Notes under the pieces: model-generated
The model's database searches: none
What the model was told of the DNA's origin: nothing
What the model saw: the letters and a program-made list of their open reading frames with translations, nothing else
Made by a program: the position numbers and the translations under genes
Origin: Chitinophaga sp. CB10
GTDB lineage: Bacteria > Bacteroidota > Bacteroidia > Chitinophagales > Chitinophagaceae
Length of the DNA: 64,000 bases
Direction: 5' to 3'
Assembly (NCBI GenBank): GCA_001870995.2
Contig: MLAV02000004.1
Span: 62,001 to 126,000, forward strand
In this document: piece after piece, positions 35,439-43,682 of the stretch
Numbering within the stretch: the first letter of the stretch is position 1
How the letters are laid out: each line of letters opens with the position of its first letter

Positions 35439-36374
35439 ATGAACAACAATATTTTAGGCTTACACCACATCACTGCAATTGCAGGCAACGCACAGCAAAA
35501 TCTCGATTTCTATACAAAAGTACTCGGACAACGACTGGTGAAAAAAACCGTCAACTTCGATGATCCCGGCACTTACCACTTTTACTTCGGCAACGAAACC
35601 GGCACGCCCGGCACGATCCTGACCTTCTTCCCATGGCAGAACATCGGCAAGGGCAAGAACGGTACCGGCATGGCTACTGAAATCAGCTATACCGTGCCCG
35701 CCGGCAGCCTGGAATTCTGGAAAGCGCGCTTCAAACAGTTCAACGTACCTTACGAAGAAACTATCGAGCGCTTTGGCGATAAAGTGCTGCGCTTCAGCGA
35801 TCCGGACGGCCTGCAGCTGAGCTTCGTGGAAACGCCCGCGGCGGATAACCGCCTCCCCTGGGAAACGGCCGACATCAAAAAAGACGCCGCCACCAAAGGC
35901 TTCCACAGCACTACCCTCACGCTGAAAAACATCGACGCTACCGCGAAGGTTCTCACTGACCTGCTCGGCTATACGCTGCAGGCACAGGAAGGCAACCGCT
36001 ACCGCTTTGCGGTGGACACGGTGGAAAACGCCAACATCATTGACCTGCTGGCCACGCCGGACGGGGACCGCGGCCACAACGCCGCCGGCACCAACCACCA
36101 CGTTGCTTTTCGTGTAGCCAACGACGATATACAGATGGCATTGCGGGAAAAGATCGTCGCAGCGGGCCATCACATCACGCCTAAAATCGACCGCGACTAC
36201 TTCTACTCCCTCTACTTCCGCGAACCGGGCGGCGTACTGTTTGAAATTGCGACAGACAACCCGGGATTCACGGTAGACGAGCCTTTGAACGAACTGGGCA
36301 CTGGCCTGCGGCTCCCGAAACAATACGAGCCGCACCGCAAAGAAATTGAAGAAGTATTGCCCGTATTGAAATAG
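35439..36374 (+). CDS. mhqO: Ring-cleaving dioxygenase (VOC superfamily, MhqO-like)
   Basis: 311 residues with two glyoxalase/VOC modules. Metal ligands fit the extradiol type: His in GLHHITAI (residue 9 or 10), His in TNHHVAFRV (about 228-229) and Glu in GVLFEIATD (about 281). The length and the opening block (LDFYTKVLGQRLVKKTVNFDD) match MhqO/YkcA-type hydroquinone-specific dioxygenases, which open aromatic rings of hydroquinones or catechols using Fe(II) or Mn(II). Next to an MhqD-like hydrolase, as in the Bacillus mhqNOD operon. The gene symbol is by family resemblance; the substrate is inferred. It follows the small receiver-like gene by 17 bp. Confidence 0.9.
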   Translation: MNNNILGLHHITAIAGNAQQNLDFYTKVLGQRLVKKTVNFDDPGTYHFYFGNETGTPGTILTFFPWQNIGKGKNGTGMATEISYTVPAGSLEFWKARFKQFNVPYEETIERFGDKVLRFSDPDGLQLSFVETPAADNRLPWETADIKKDAATKGFHSTTLTLKNIDATAKVLTDLLGYTLQAQEGNRYRFAVDTVENANIIDLLATPDGDRGHNAAGTNHHVAFRVANDDIQMALREKIVAAGHHITPKIDRDYFYSLYFREPGGVLFEIATDNPGFTVDEPLNELGTGLRLPKQYEPHRKEIEEVLPVLK

Positions 36375-36452
36375 GCTTTAACACCATACACATATCCATG
36401 AAACGGCCTGTATGCGCACTGCATGCAGGCCTTACAAAAAAAGGAACATTCA

Positions 36453-37073
36453 ATGGCACATCAGAAAAATATTATCACCGCAGGCGCGCCCATTGCAGCC
36501 GCAAAGAAAGCGCTGATCATGATCCACGGCCGGGGCGCATCCGCCAGGGACATCATCACGTTGGCGCCGCACCTTAACGTGAAAGACTATACGATCATTG
36601 CACCGCAGGCTACCGGTAACACCTGGTACCCGCAGTCCTTTTTGGCGCCGCCGGCCCAAAACGAGCCATGGCTCAGCAGCGCGCTGGATTTACTCAGCGA
36701 AGTAGTAGCGGATACGGTAGCTGCCGGCATCGCAAAAGAAAATATTTACTTCCTGGGATTCTCGCAGGGGGCCTGCCTGACGCTGGAATTTACCACCCGG
36801 CATGCCGCCCGGTACGGTGGTATAGTAGCTTTTACCGGTGGCCTCATCGGCGATCGCATCTACCCGGAAAACTATAAAGGAAACTTTGAGCAAACGCCGG
36901 TCTATATCGGCAGCAGCGACCCTGACTTCCACGTACCGGTAGCAAGGGTACATGCGTCCGCTGATCTGTTGCAACAAATGGGGGCTGACGTAACCGCAAC
37001 GATATATCCTCAGATGGGCCATACGATTACGATAGACGAAATCAAAGAAGCAAACCGGCTGGTATTCAGGTAA
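36453..37073 (+). CDS. mhqD: Carboxylesterase/phospholipase-type alpha/beta hydrolase (MhqD-like)
   Basis: 206 residues from the ATG at 36453 (MAHQKNIITAG); an ATG at 36423 would add ten unlikely residues. Oxyanion region MIHGRGASARD, nucleophile elbow FLGFSQGACL (Ser), Asp in GSSDPDFHVP and His in QMGHTITIDE complete the triad of the small carboxylesterase family (Abhydrolase_2). In Bacillus the homologue MhqD is co-expressed with MhqO in response to quinones. Last gene of the operon; its stop codon lies inside the terminator stem that separates it from the convergent Crp/Fnr gene 12 bp away. Confidence 0.9.
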   Translation: MAHQKNIITAGAPIAAAKKALIMIHGRGASARDIITLAPHLNVKDYTIIAPQATGNTWYPQSFLAPPAQNEPWLSSALDLLSEVVADTVAAGIAKENIYFLGFSQGACLTLEFTTRHAARYGGIVAFTGGLIGDRIYPENYKGNFEQTPVYIGSSDPDFHVPVARVHASADLLQQMGADVTATIYPQMGHTITIDEIKEANRLVFR

Positions 37074-37097
37074 GCCTTAACCGGCTTACCTTTTTTT
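37069..37097 (+). terminator. Intrinsic terminator between mhqD and the Crp/Fnr gene
   Basis: GGTAAGCC (37069-37076) and GGCTTACC (37083-37090) form a perfect 8-bp stem with a 6-nt loop, followed by seven T on the plus strand. Both convergent stop codons (TAA 37071-37073 plus; TAA 37088-37086 minus) lie inside the stem. Confidence 0.85.
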
Positions 37098-37667
37098 ATG
37101 CATGGCGCCCCGCACTTTACTTAAAAACTCCGGGGACACGCCCAGGTAGCGGGCAATCTGGTTTTGAGGGACCCGCTGTACGATCTCGGGGTATTTTTCC
37201 GTAAACGCAATATAGCGCTGCTCCGCCGTTTGCGATACGAGGCTATGGAAGCGGCGCTGCAACGCGAACAGGGAGCGCTGCACCAGCAAGCGGAACATGG
37301 TTTCAAATTTTGGCACCCGCTCAAACAGTTGCTGCTTGCTTTTGTAATCGATCAGCAGCAACTCGCTGTCTTCCAGGGTTTCGATAAACATATTGGAAGG
37401 TTTCTGCTCGGTGAAGCTGTACAAGTCGCTCACCCACCAGTTTTCCACCGCAAAGGACAGGATGGTTTCGGTGCCATCGTCGCTAAGGAAATACGTTTTC
37501 ACACAACCTTTTACGATAAAGGCTTCAAAGTCGCAAACCTCTCCTTCCTGCAACAGGTAAGTACGTTTACGCACCCGCCGGAATTTGAGCAGGGAATGGA
37601 AGTACTCCCGCTCTTCCGCCGTGAGCGTAATACATTTATCTACAAACTGATCAATTGCCTGGTACAT
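37086..37667 (-). CDS. Crp/Fnr-family transcriptional regulator
   Basis: 193 residues, normal for the Bacteroidota Crp/Fnr group. Cyclic-nucleotide-like beta-barrel about 20-115 (KRTYLLQEGEVCDFEAFIVKG, DGTETILSFAVENWWVSDLYSF), dimer helix about 120-140, then a helix-turn-helix near the C-terminus (QNQIARYLGVSPEFLSKVR). No cysteine cluster for an iron-sulphur centre, so it is not a classic FNR. Such regulators respond to unknown small molecules. It is convergent with the detox operon, and its own promoter region carries an inverted copy of the local repeat, 28 bp before the start. It could control the pirin operon or the alcohol dehydrogenase; neither is proven. Confidence 0.93.
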   Translation of the reverse strand: MYQAIDQFVDKCITLTAEEREYFHSLLKFRRVRKRTYLLQEGEVCDFEAFIVKGCVKTYFLSDDGTETILSFAVENWWVSDLYSFTEQKPSNMFIETLEDSELLLIDYKSKQQLFERVPKFETMFRLLVQRSLFALQRRFHSLVSQTAEQRYIAFTEKYPEIVQRVPQNQIARYLGVSPEFLSKVRGAMHKKR

Positions 37668-37695
37668 GTGCCAAAGATAAGGTGCTTATTCCTTG

Positions 37696-37731
37696 CTCGC
37701 AAAGATGCATAAGGAGCAGAGAACGCAAAGA
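37696..37731 (-). repeat. Inverted copy of the 37.8-kb repeat
   Basis: On the minus strand this segment reads TGCGTTCTCTGCTCCTTATG followed by CATCTTTGCGAG, almost identical to the three plus-strand copies at 37792-37947. It lies just upstream of the Crp/Fnr start. With the direct copies it could form a stem of about 32 bp around an A/T-rich loop. Confidence 0.8.
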
Positions 37732-37791
37732 CCTGTTTTTTATTTGTTAAGAATATTCTTTTTTCATTTATAGAAAATTAACCAACATCCC

Positions 37792-37947
37792 CCTCTGCGC
37801 TCTCTGCCCCTTATGCATCTTTGCGAGAAAAAAATCCGCCCAGGGCCGCAGGCCCCTCTGCGCTCTCTGCCCCTTATGCCCCTTTGCGAGAAAAAAATCC
37901 GCCCCTCTGCGCTCTCTGCTCCTTATGCATCTTTGCGAGAAAAAATC
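37792..37947 (+). repeat. Three direct copies of a ~49-bp interspersed repeat
   Basis: Copies start at 37792, 37855 and 37904. Each reads CCTCTGCGCTCTCTGCCCCT, then TATGCATCTTTGCGAG, then AAAAAAATCCGCC; the middle copy has CCCC for GCAT. The first two are separated by an extra 13 bp (AGGGCCGCAGGCC); the last runs into the alcohol dehydrogenase stop codon. Period and spacers do not fit CRISPR. It looks like a family of intergenic repeats containing 'CTTTGCG' words. Confidence 0.85.
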
Positions 37948-38994
37948 CTACAAAGTCGCCATATCGATCACGAAGCGGTAGCGCACATCGCCCTTCAGCA
38001 TGCGCTCATACGCGGTCGCGATATCCTTGATATCAATCACTTCCACATCGGAAACAATATTATTTGCCGCGCAGAAGTCCAGCATTTCCTGTGTTTCAGG
38101 CAAACCGCCGATCATAGAACCCGCTACGCTCTTACGGCCCGCGATCAGGGCAAACGGAGGTATCTGCGAAGGCTCAGGAGGTACCCCCACGCAAATATGC
38201 GTGCCGTTCGTCTTCAACAGGGACATATACGCTGCGATATCATGCTGCGCACTCACGGTATCCAGGATGAAGTCAAACGAATTTTGCGCGGCTTCAAACT
38301 GCGCCTTGTCGGACGTGAGCAGGAAGTTATGCGCGCCCAGTTTTTTAGCATCCGCTTCTTTGGAAGGGGAAGTACTCAACACGGTCACTTCCGCGCCAAA
38401 TGCTACGCCGAATTTCACAGCCATATGGCCTAAGCCGCCCAGGCCCAATACCGCCAGCTTATGGCCTTTGCCCACTTTCCAGTGGCGCAGCGGGGAATAA
38501 GTGGTGATGCCGGCGCACAGCAGCGGCGCTACATTGGCCAGCGGCTGGCCTTCCTGGATGCGCAGCACGAAATCTTCCTTCACCACGATGGTTTTGGAAT
38601 AACCGCCGTAGGTAGGCATCCCGTCCGTGTAGTGATTGATGGCGTTATAGGTCTGGATGTTGCCATGGTCGCAATACTGCTCCAAACCATCCTTACAGTT
38701 GTGGCATTTCCCGCAGGAATCCACCATACAGCCGGTGCCGGCCAGTTCGCCCACTTTGAATTTAGTTACCTGCTCGCCCACTTTTACGATCCTTCCTACA
38801 ATCTCGTGCCCTGGCACCATCGGGTAAATGCCGGGGAACCAGTCGTCGCGGATCTGGTGCAGATCGGAGTGGCACACGCCGCAGTAGAGGATATCGAACT
38901 GCACATCGTGCGGTCCTACTTCCCTGCGTTCAAATGCCCATTCAGCCAGGTCTGCTCCTGCACTTTGTGCAGCATAACCTTTTGTCTTAATCAT
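37948..38994 (-). CDS. Zinc-dependent NAD(P) alcohol dehydrogenase (YahK-like aldehyde reductase)
   Basis: 348 residues, medium-chain dehydrogenase. Catalytic zinc site: Cys in YCGVCHSD, His-Glu in VPGHEIVG and a second Cys further on. Structural zinc site: four Cys in CMVDSCGKCHNC...QYC. Rossmann motif LAVLGLGGLGHMAVKFG. This is the cinnamyl-alcohol-dehydrogenase/YahK branch, usually NADPH-dependent reduction of aldehydes. Next to a quinone/electrophile detox operon, so removal of reactive aldehydes is plausible. It is a single gene with a palindrome in its upstream region (39031-39048); its stop codon abuts the repeat cluster. Confidence 0.94.
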   Translation of the reverse strand: MIKTKGYAAQSAGADLAEWAFERREVGPHDVQFDILYCGVCHSDLHQIRDDWFPGIYPMVPGHEIVGRIVKVGEQVTKFKVGELAGTGCMVDSCGKCHNCKDGLEQYCDHGNIQTYNAINHYTDGMPTYGGYSKTIVVKEDFVLRIQEGQPLANVAPLLCAGITTYSPLRHWKVGKGHKLAVLGLGGLGHMAVKFGVAFGAEVTVLSTSPSKEADAKKLGAHNFLLTSDKAQFEAAQNSFDFILDTVSAQHDIAAYMSLLKTNGTHICVGVPPEPSQIPPFALIAGRKSVAGSMIGGLPETQEMLDFCAANNIVSDVEVIDIKDIATAYERMLKGDVRYRFVIDMATL

Positions 38995-39030
38995 AAACAG
39001 TAATTGATTTGTCGTTGGAAATAAGCGGCG

Positions 39031-39048
39031 GACGGTACTTGGACCGTC
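39031..39048 (-). promoter_or_regulatory. Palindromic operator candidate of the alcohol dehydrogenase
   Basis: GACGGT-ACTTGG-ACCGTC is an inverted repeat with 6-bp arms and partial symmetry in the centre, 36 bp upstream of the alcohol dehydrogenase start. Its place between promoter and start suggests a repressor site; no cognate regulator is identified. Confidence 0.4.
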
Positions 39049-39153
39049 TTCCTAAACATGCTCCCGGTTTTCCGCCGCCCTGGCCGGGCGTTGCGGATGA
39101 TTACAAGGCTGTAATTTAATAAAAAAGACATTATTACAACATGCGGACAATTC

Positions 39154-42100
39154 TTATTCCTCCGGTTCCGCTGCAGGCTTACTACCCGGCTTATATCCAT
39201 TGCTTTCCAACCAATAGTAAAGGGATGGGATGACCACCGGCACAAACAGCAGCGTGGAGGTCAGCCCGCCGATGATCACCGTTGCCAGCGGGCGCTGTAC
39301 GTCCGAACCAATGCCGGTACTCAGCGCGGCCGGCATCAGGCCGATGATAGCGACGATGAGCATCATCATGATGGCTTTCAGCTGGTCGACCGATACTTTT
39401 TGTACGGAGGCCCGTACCGTCAGGGCGGATTTATAAATTTCCCGGTTCAGGGCGGACACGAGCAACACGCCTGCCATCACGGAAATCCCGAATATCGACA
39501 CAAAGCCCACGCCGGCGGATACGTTGAAGTGATAGCCGCGTATGAACAGGGCTACGATGCCGCCCGCCATCGCCACGAGGATGCAGCTCATGGTCACGAA
39601 AGTATGTTTCATGTTTTTAAACAGCATGAAGAGGAATACGAATACAATCACGATGGTCAGCGGAATGGTGATCAGCAGCTGTTTGCCGGCGCGTTCCAGG
39701 TTTTCGTATTGGCCGCCGTAGATGATGCTGTACCCTTTGGGCACGTGAATCTGCCTGCCGATCTTTTCCTGCAGCTCCTTCACAAAAGAACCCTGGTCGC
39801 GGTTATGGACGTTGGTGCGCACGGTGATCATGCGCTTGCCGTCGATGCGGTAGATGTTCGTTTGCCCGTCCACGAAGCGGATATCCGCCAGTTGCTCCAG
39901 GGGTATGAGTCCACCCGTGGCGCTGGGCACCTGCAAGGTTTTAATCACATCGATGGAGTTCCTGTTTTCGGGGAGATAGCGGACCACCATGTCATACCGT
40001 TTCGTCCCGTTGTAAATGGTTCCCACGGCCCGCCCGCCGATGGCCGCTTCTATCATATTCTGGATATCGCTGACGTTAATGCCAAAGCGCGCGGCGTTTT
40101 CCCGGTTGATGTGGATGGCCAGCTGCGCCTGGGTGCCTTCCTGCTCAATATTCACGGAAGCGGCGCCCTCGGTGCCCCTAACGATAAGGGCTATACTATC
40201 CGCCTTGCGGCGCATCATTTCCAGGTCGTCCCCCACGATGGAGATGGCCAGATCCGCCGCGCTGCCGGTTACAATTTCCATCACCTGGTCGATGATGGGC
40301 TGGCCGGAGTTAAAGCTTGCCCCGGGGATATTGCGCTCCAAATCCGCCTGTATGCGCCGTACCAGCTCCTTTTTGGAAATGGTATCGCTCCAAAGCTTAT
40401 AGTCCTTTAGCCCCACGAGGATTTCCGTCCTGTTCGGCGGGAAGGGGTCCGTACCATCGTCGTTACGCCCGGTTTGCGTGATCACGTATTTCACCGGCGG
40501 GTATTTCCCGATCACCTCCCTGATCTTCGGCGCTATCTTCGCGTTCTCCTGGATCGTCACCCCTGCGGGCAGGAAGGAGCGCATGAAGATCGATCCTTCA
40601 TCCAGCTCGGGTAAGAATTCCGTACCTAACGCGCTGCCAAGGCCCATCAGCAGCAATACCAGTAAGCCGGCTGCCAGCACCGTTTGTTTGTGGAAGCGAA
40701 GAAAGAAATTCAGGGAGCGGGCGTACCATTTCTCCACCTTATCCAACACAATGTTGCGGTGGGCCTTAATAGGCTTATCGGTAGACAAAGCGTTTTTATA
40801 GGCAAATGAAATCAGTACCGGGATTAAGGTGAGCGCGCAGATCATGGCGCCTATGACGGCAAAGGCCAGGGTGAGGGCCATGGGCGAAAACAGTTTTCCT
40901 TCCACGCGGGTCATCAGCAAAATCGGCGTATAGCCAAGGATGATAATGGTCACGGAGAAAAATATTTCCCGGCCTACTTCCTGCGCTGCCTGCAGGGTGA
41001 CGCGCATGACGCCGCCCCGCTTCTCCTCCTCGGTGGCCGTACGGTAGCGGCGGATCAGGTGTTCCGCCATCACGCAGGCCCCGTCTACAATGATCCCGAA
41101 GTCGATCGCCCCGAGGGATAACAGGTTGGCCGGGATGCCGGTGAGCCGCATTAGTATAAACGCAAAAAGCAATGCAAACGGAATGGTGGCCGTTACCACC
41201 AGCGCGGAGCGTATGCTGCCGAGGAAAAACATCAGCACAATCACCACGATGCTCACGCCCATAAACAGTGTATGCGATACCGTTTCCAGGGAATGGTCGA
41301 TGAGGAAGCTCCGGTCGTACAACACCCGCAGCTTTACGCCTTCCGGCAGCTCGGTGGCGGTGAGGTCTGCAATTTTTTGTTTCAGCACTTTCAGCACTTC
41401 GCTGGGATTTTCGCCCCGGCGCAGGAGGATGATGCCTTCCGGGGAGCCGATCTTATCCAGCTTTTCGTCCGGCACGGCGTAACCCAGCACGCCGGATGGC
41501 GGCGGCGGCGCTATTTCCACGGTGGCCACATCGCGTATATACACGGGCGTGCCGTTAACGGCGGTGAGTACGATGTTCTGGATATCCTTCTCCGAGCGGA
41601 TGGCGCCCAGGCCGCGCACGGCAAAGCCCTGCCCGCCCCGCTCCATCACGTTGCCGCCGGTATTGAGGTTATTTTTTTGCACGGCGTCTATGACGGATTG
41701 CAGGGTAAGGTTGTACTTGCGCAGCTTTTCCGGCGAGGTGAGGATATGAAATTGTTTCAGCGGCCCGCCGAAGTTGGTAACATCGGCAATGCCCGGCACC
41801 TGCAGGATGGCAGGGCGTATCACCCAGTCCTGCAGGTCCCGCAGCTCCATGGGCGAAAAATTAGGCGGCGCTTCCACCACGTAACGGTAAATCTCTCCTA
41901 CGGCGGTGGTCAGCGGCGCCAGCTCCGGCGTTACGCCGTCCGGCAGCTCCATGGTGGAGATGCGTTCTATCACCTGCTGGCGGGCAAAATAATCGTCCGT
42001 ACCATCCTTAAAGGTAAGCTGCACCACGGAGAGCCCGAAGATGGTGCGGCTGCGCCGGTCCAGCACGCCCGGCACGTTGTTGAGCGCGCGTTCGATGGGG

Positions 42101-42300
42101 ATGGTAACCTGTTGCTCTACCTCTTCAGCGGCGCGGCCTTCGTAGGGCGCCACCACGATCACGTTGGTATCTGCAATGTCGGGATAGGCTTCGATCTTGA
42201 GCTGCGTGAAGCACCAGTAGCCGATGGCGGACAATACCAGCGCCGCGATGATCACGGCCCAGCGGTTGCGTAATGAAAATATAAGTATGTTCCGGATCAT
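39154..42300 (-). CDS. Heavy-metal RND efflux pump, inner-membrane subunit (CzcA/CusA family)
   Basis: 1048 residues, the normal HME-RND length. Membrane helices at the N-terminus (WAVIIAALVLSAIGYWCF), then a porter domain, a helical bundle containing DFGIIVDGACVMAEH (about 400-415: the Asp-Asp-Glu proton-relay pattern of CzcA-type pumps), a second porter domain and a second helical bundle. This trimeric pump exports divalent or monovalent heavy-metal ions with the TolC and adaptor proteins encoded upstream. The metal cannot be told; the DFGxIVDG motif favours Co/Zn/Cd/Ni over Cu/Ag. It overlaps the DUF190 gene stop by 4 bp (ATGA) and ends the operon. Confidence 0.95.
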   Translation of the reverse strand: MIRNILIFSLRNRWAVIIAALVLSAIGYWCFTQLKIEAYPDIADTNVIVVAPYEGRAAEEVEQQVTIPIERALNNVPGVLDRRSRTIFGLSVVQLTFKDGTDDYFARQQVIERISTMELPDGVTPELAPLTTAVGEIYRYVVEAPPNFSPMELRDLQDWVIRPAILQVPGIADVTNFGGPLKQFHILTSPEKLRKYNLTLQSVIDAVQKNNLNTGGNVMERGGQGFAVRGLGAIRSEKDIQNIVLTAVNGTPVYIRDVATVEIAPPPPSGVLGYAVPDEKLDKIGSPEGIILLRRGENPSEVLKVLKQKIADLTATELPEGVKLRVLYDRSFLIDHSLETVSHTLFMGVSIVVIVLMFFLGSIRSALVVTATIPFALLFAFILMRLTGIPANLLSLGAIDFGIIVDGACVMAEHLIRRYRTATEEEKRGGVMRVTLQAAQEVGREIFFSVTIIILGYTPILLMTRVEGKLFSPMALTLAFAVIGAMICALTLIPVLISFAYKNALSTDKPIKAHRNIVLDKVEKWYARSLNFFLRFHKQTVLAAGLLVLLLMGLGSALGTEFLPELDEGSIFMRSFLPAGVTIQENAKIAPKIREVIGKYPPVKYVITQTGRNDDGTDPFPPNRTEILVGLKDYKLWSDTISKKELVRRIQADLERNIPGASFNSGQPIIDQVMEIVTGSAADLAISIVGDDLEMMRRKADSIALIVRGTEGAASVNIEQEGTQAQLAIHINRENAARFGINVSDIQNMIEAAIGGRAVGTIYNGTKRYDMVVRYLPENRNSIDVIKTLQVPSATGGLIPLEQLADIRFVDGQTNIYRIDGKRMITVRTNVHNRDQGSFVKELQEKIGRQIHVPKGYSIIYGGQYENLERAGKQLLITIPLTIVIVFVFLFMLFKNMKHTFVTMSCILVAMAGGIVALFIRGYHFNVSAGVGFVSIFGISVMAGVLLVSALNREIYKSALTVRASVQKVSVDQLKAIMMMLIVAIIGLMPAALSTGIGSDVQRPLATVIIGGLTSTLLFVPVVIPSLYYWLESNGYKPGSKPAAEPEE

Positions 42301-42602
42301 GGTTCAAATAGGTGTACCTGGTGAGTCACAATAAAACCGCCTGTAAATTCCTGCCGCAGCGCGCGCAGCACGTCCTGCACTTTCTGCTCATCGTCGATGA
42401 ACGTGATCATGATGGGCGGTTCATCAAAGGAAAATATCTGGTCGGGCCTTTTCATTTGCTGGTTCGCGCCAAAGCCCATCACGCCGCGGTAGGCCGTAGC
42501 GCCTTTGATGTTGCTGTGGAGCAGTAAGTGCATGATGAACTCGTACAGGGGTTGAGAACCATGCATGTCATCTCTGTCTATAAAAAGCTGTGCCTGTAGC
42601 AT
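42297..42602 (-). CDS. DUF190 protein (PII-like fold)
   Basis: 101 residues from the ATG at 42602 (MLQAQLFIDRDDMHG), which keeps a 10-bp gap to the adaptor stop; an upstream ATG at 42623 would overlap that gene. The pattern of GATAYRGVMGFG and PIMITFIDDEQKVQDVL is typical of DUF190, small cytoplasmic proteins with a PII/CutA-like ferredoxin fold that often accompany ion transport genes such as fluoride channel crcB. Here it is wedged between the adaptor and the RND pump and overlaps the pump start by 4 bp, so it is made in step with the pump. Role unknown; a ligand- or metal-sensing regulator of the pump is plausible. Confidence 0.85.
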   Translation of the reverse strand: MLQAQLFIDRDDMHGSQPLYEFIMHLLLHSNIKGATAYRGVMGFGANQQMKRPDQIFSFDEPPIMITFIDDEQKVQDVLRALRQEFTGGFIVTHQVHLFEP

Positions 42603-42612
42603 GACGGGTGTT

Positions 42613-43674
42613 TTAGTAGCCAAATGAAATACCTTTTAACTGCATGGCGCCATCGGTAACTACCTGGTCGCCGGCCTGCACGCCGCGGTACAGGATGATG
42701 CGGTTGCCTACCTGCGGGCCGGACAATACTTCCTGCCGCCCGAAGGTCCTTGCGTCTTTTTTCACGAACACATAATCCTTGCCCTGGACGGTGAGCAGCG
42801 CCTCCTTAGGTACGGAAAGGCTGTTGCCTTCGTCGATACCGAAGCTAACGTTCGCGTACATTCCCGCGCGGAGTAAGCCTTTGGGATCCTGCACGCCTAT
42901 ACGCAGTTTAACCATGCGCGTTATATTGTCCACCACCTCTCCTACGCTTTCGATCGTACCGCTGAAGGTCATATCCGGGTAGGAAGTGAACTGTAACTGG
43001 CAGCTGCCGCCTTTCTTTACTTTCGTGACCTGTATTTCCGGCATATCGCATATCACCCATACTTTTCCTACCCGCGCCTTCATGAGTTCCTGCGGCTCGA
43101 AGCCGGCCATTTTCAGGCGGGACTCATGTTCGAGGATGGCCGTCTTTTCGTTGTTGAGGTCCGTCTGCGCCAGGGCCAGGTCCGTCTGCGCGGCGATGAG
43201 GTCCGTCTTCGCGTCTGATACATCCTTGCCTGTGCCGGCGCCGTGTGCGGCGAGGTCCTGGAAGCGGTCCAGCTCTATCTGCTTTTGCGCGATGATCGCT
43301 TTGCGTTGCTGGATGATACTGCCTTTCTGCCGGATGCTGATGATGTGTTGCAGCATTTCCGTGTAGTTGACCGTGAGGTCCGGCGCGTCGAAGAGCACGA
43401 GGTTCTGGTCCGCATTTTCAGAGGAAGGGGCTACGGTAGCCACTACCCTGGCCGGCGCCGTGAGTTCCGTATTAATATCCCCCTGGGTGATGGTGACCGT
43501 TTTAAAAAAGCCGAGGGTAACGCTATCCGAAGGAAAGCGAATCACCGCGCCGCTGTCCGTCACCTCCGGCTTGGTATCCGGATGCGCCGGGGCTTTCGGG
43601 GACTCATAGGAGCCGCAGGAGGCGAGCATGCCCAGCCCCTGTGCTGCTATTAAGATGAAGCAAAGCCTTTTCAT
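42613..43674 (-). CDS. RND efflux periplasmic adaptor (membrane-fusion protein), lipoprotein
   Basis: 353 residues with lipobox MLASCGSY, so anchored to the inner membrane by lipid. Layout follows CusB/CzcB: a beta domain, a helical hairpin about 110-200 (IIQQRKAIIAQKQIELDRFQ...ALAQTDLNNEKTAILEHES), then lipoyl and barrel domains (VWVICDMPEIQVTKVKKGG, LSVPKEALLTVQGKDYVFV). It bridges the RND pump and the TolC duct. It starts 8 bp after the TolC stop and precedes DUF190 by 10 bp. No N-terminal Met/His-rich metal-binding extension is visible, unlike CusB. Confidence 0.93.
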   Translation of the reverse strand: MKRLCFILIAAQGLGMLASCGSYESPKAPAHPDTKPEVTDSGAVIRFPSDSVTLGFFKTVTITQGDINTELTAPARVVATVAPSSENADQNLVLFDAPDLTVNYTEMLQHIISIRQKGSIIQQRKAIIAQKQIELDRFQDLAAHGAGTGKDVSDAKTDLIAAQTDLALAQTDLNNEKTAILEHESRLKMAGFEPQELMKARVGKVWVICDMPEIQVTKVKKGGSCQLQFTSYPDMTFSGTIESVGEVVDNITRMVKLRIGVQDPKGLLRAGMYANVSFGIDEGNSLSVPKEALLTVQGKDYVFVKKDARTFGRQEVLSGPQVGNRIILYRGVQAGDQVVTDGAMQLKGISFGY

Positions 43675-43682
43675 GTTGCTCG

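Noticed and set aside
37792..37947. CRISPR array
   Set aside because: Only three direct copies plus an inverted one, almost no spacer between copies two and three, no cas genes nearby.
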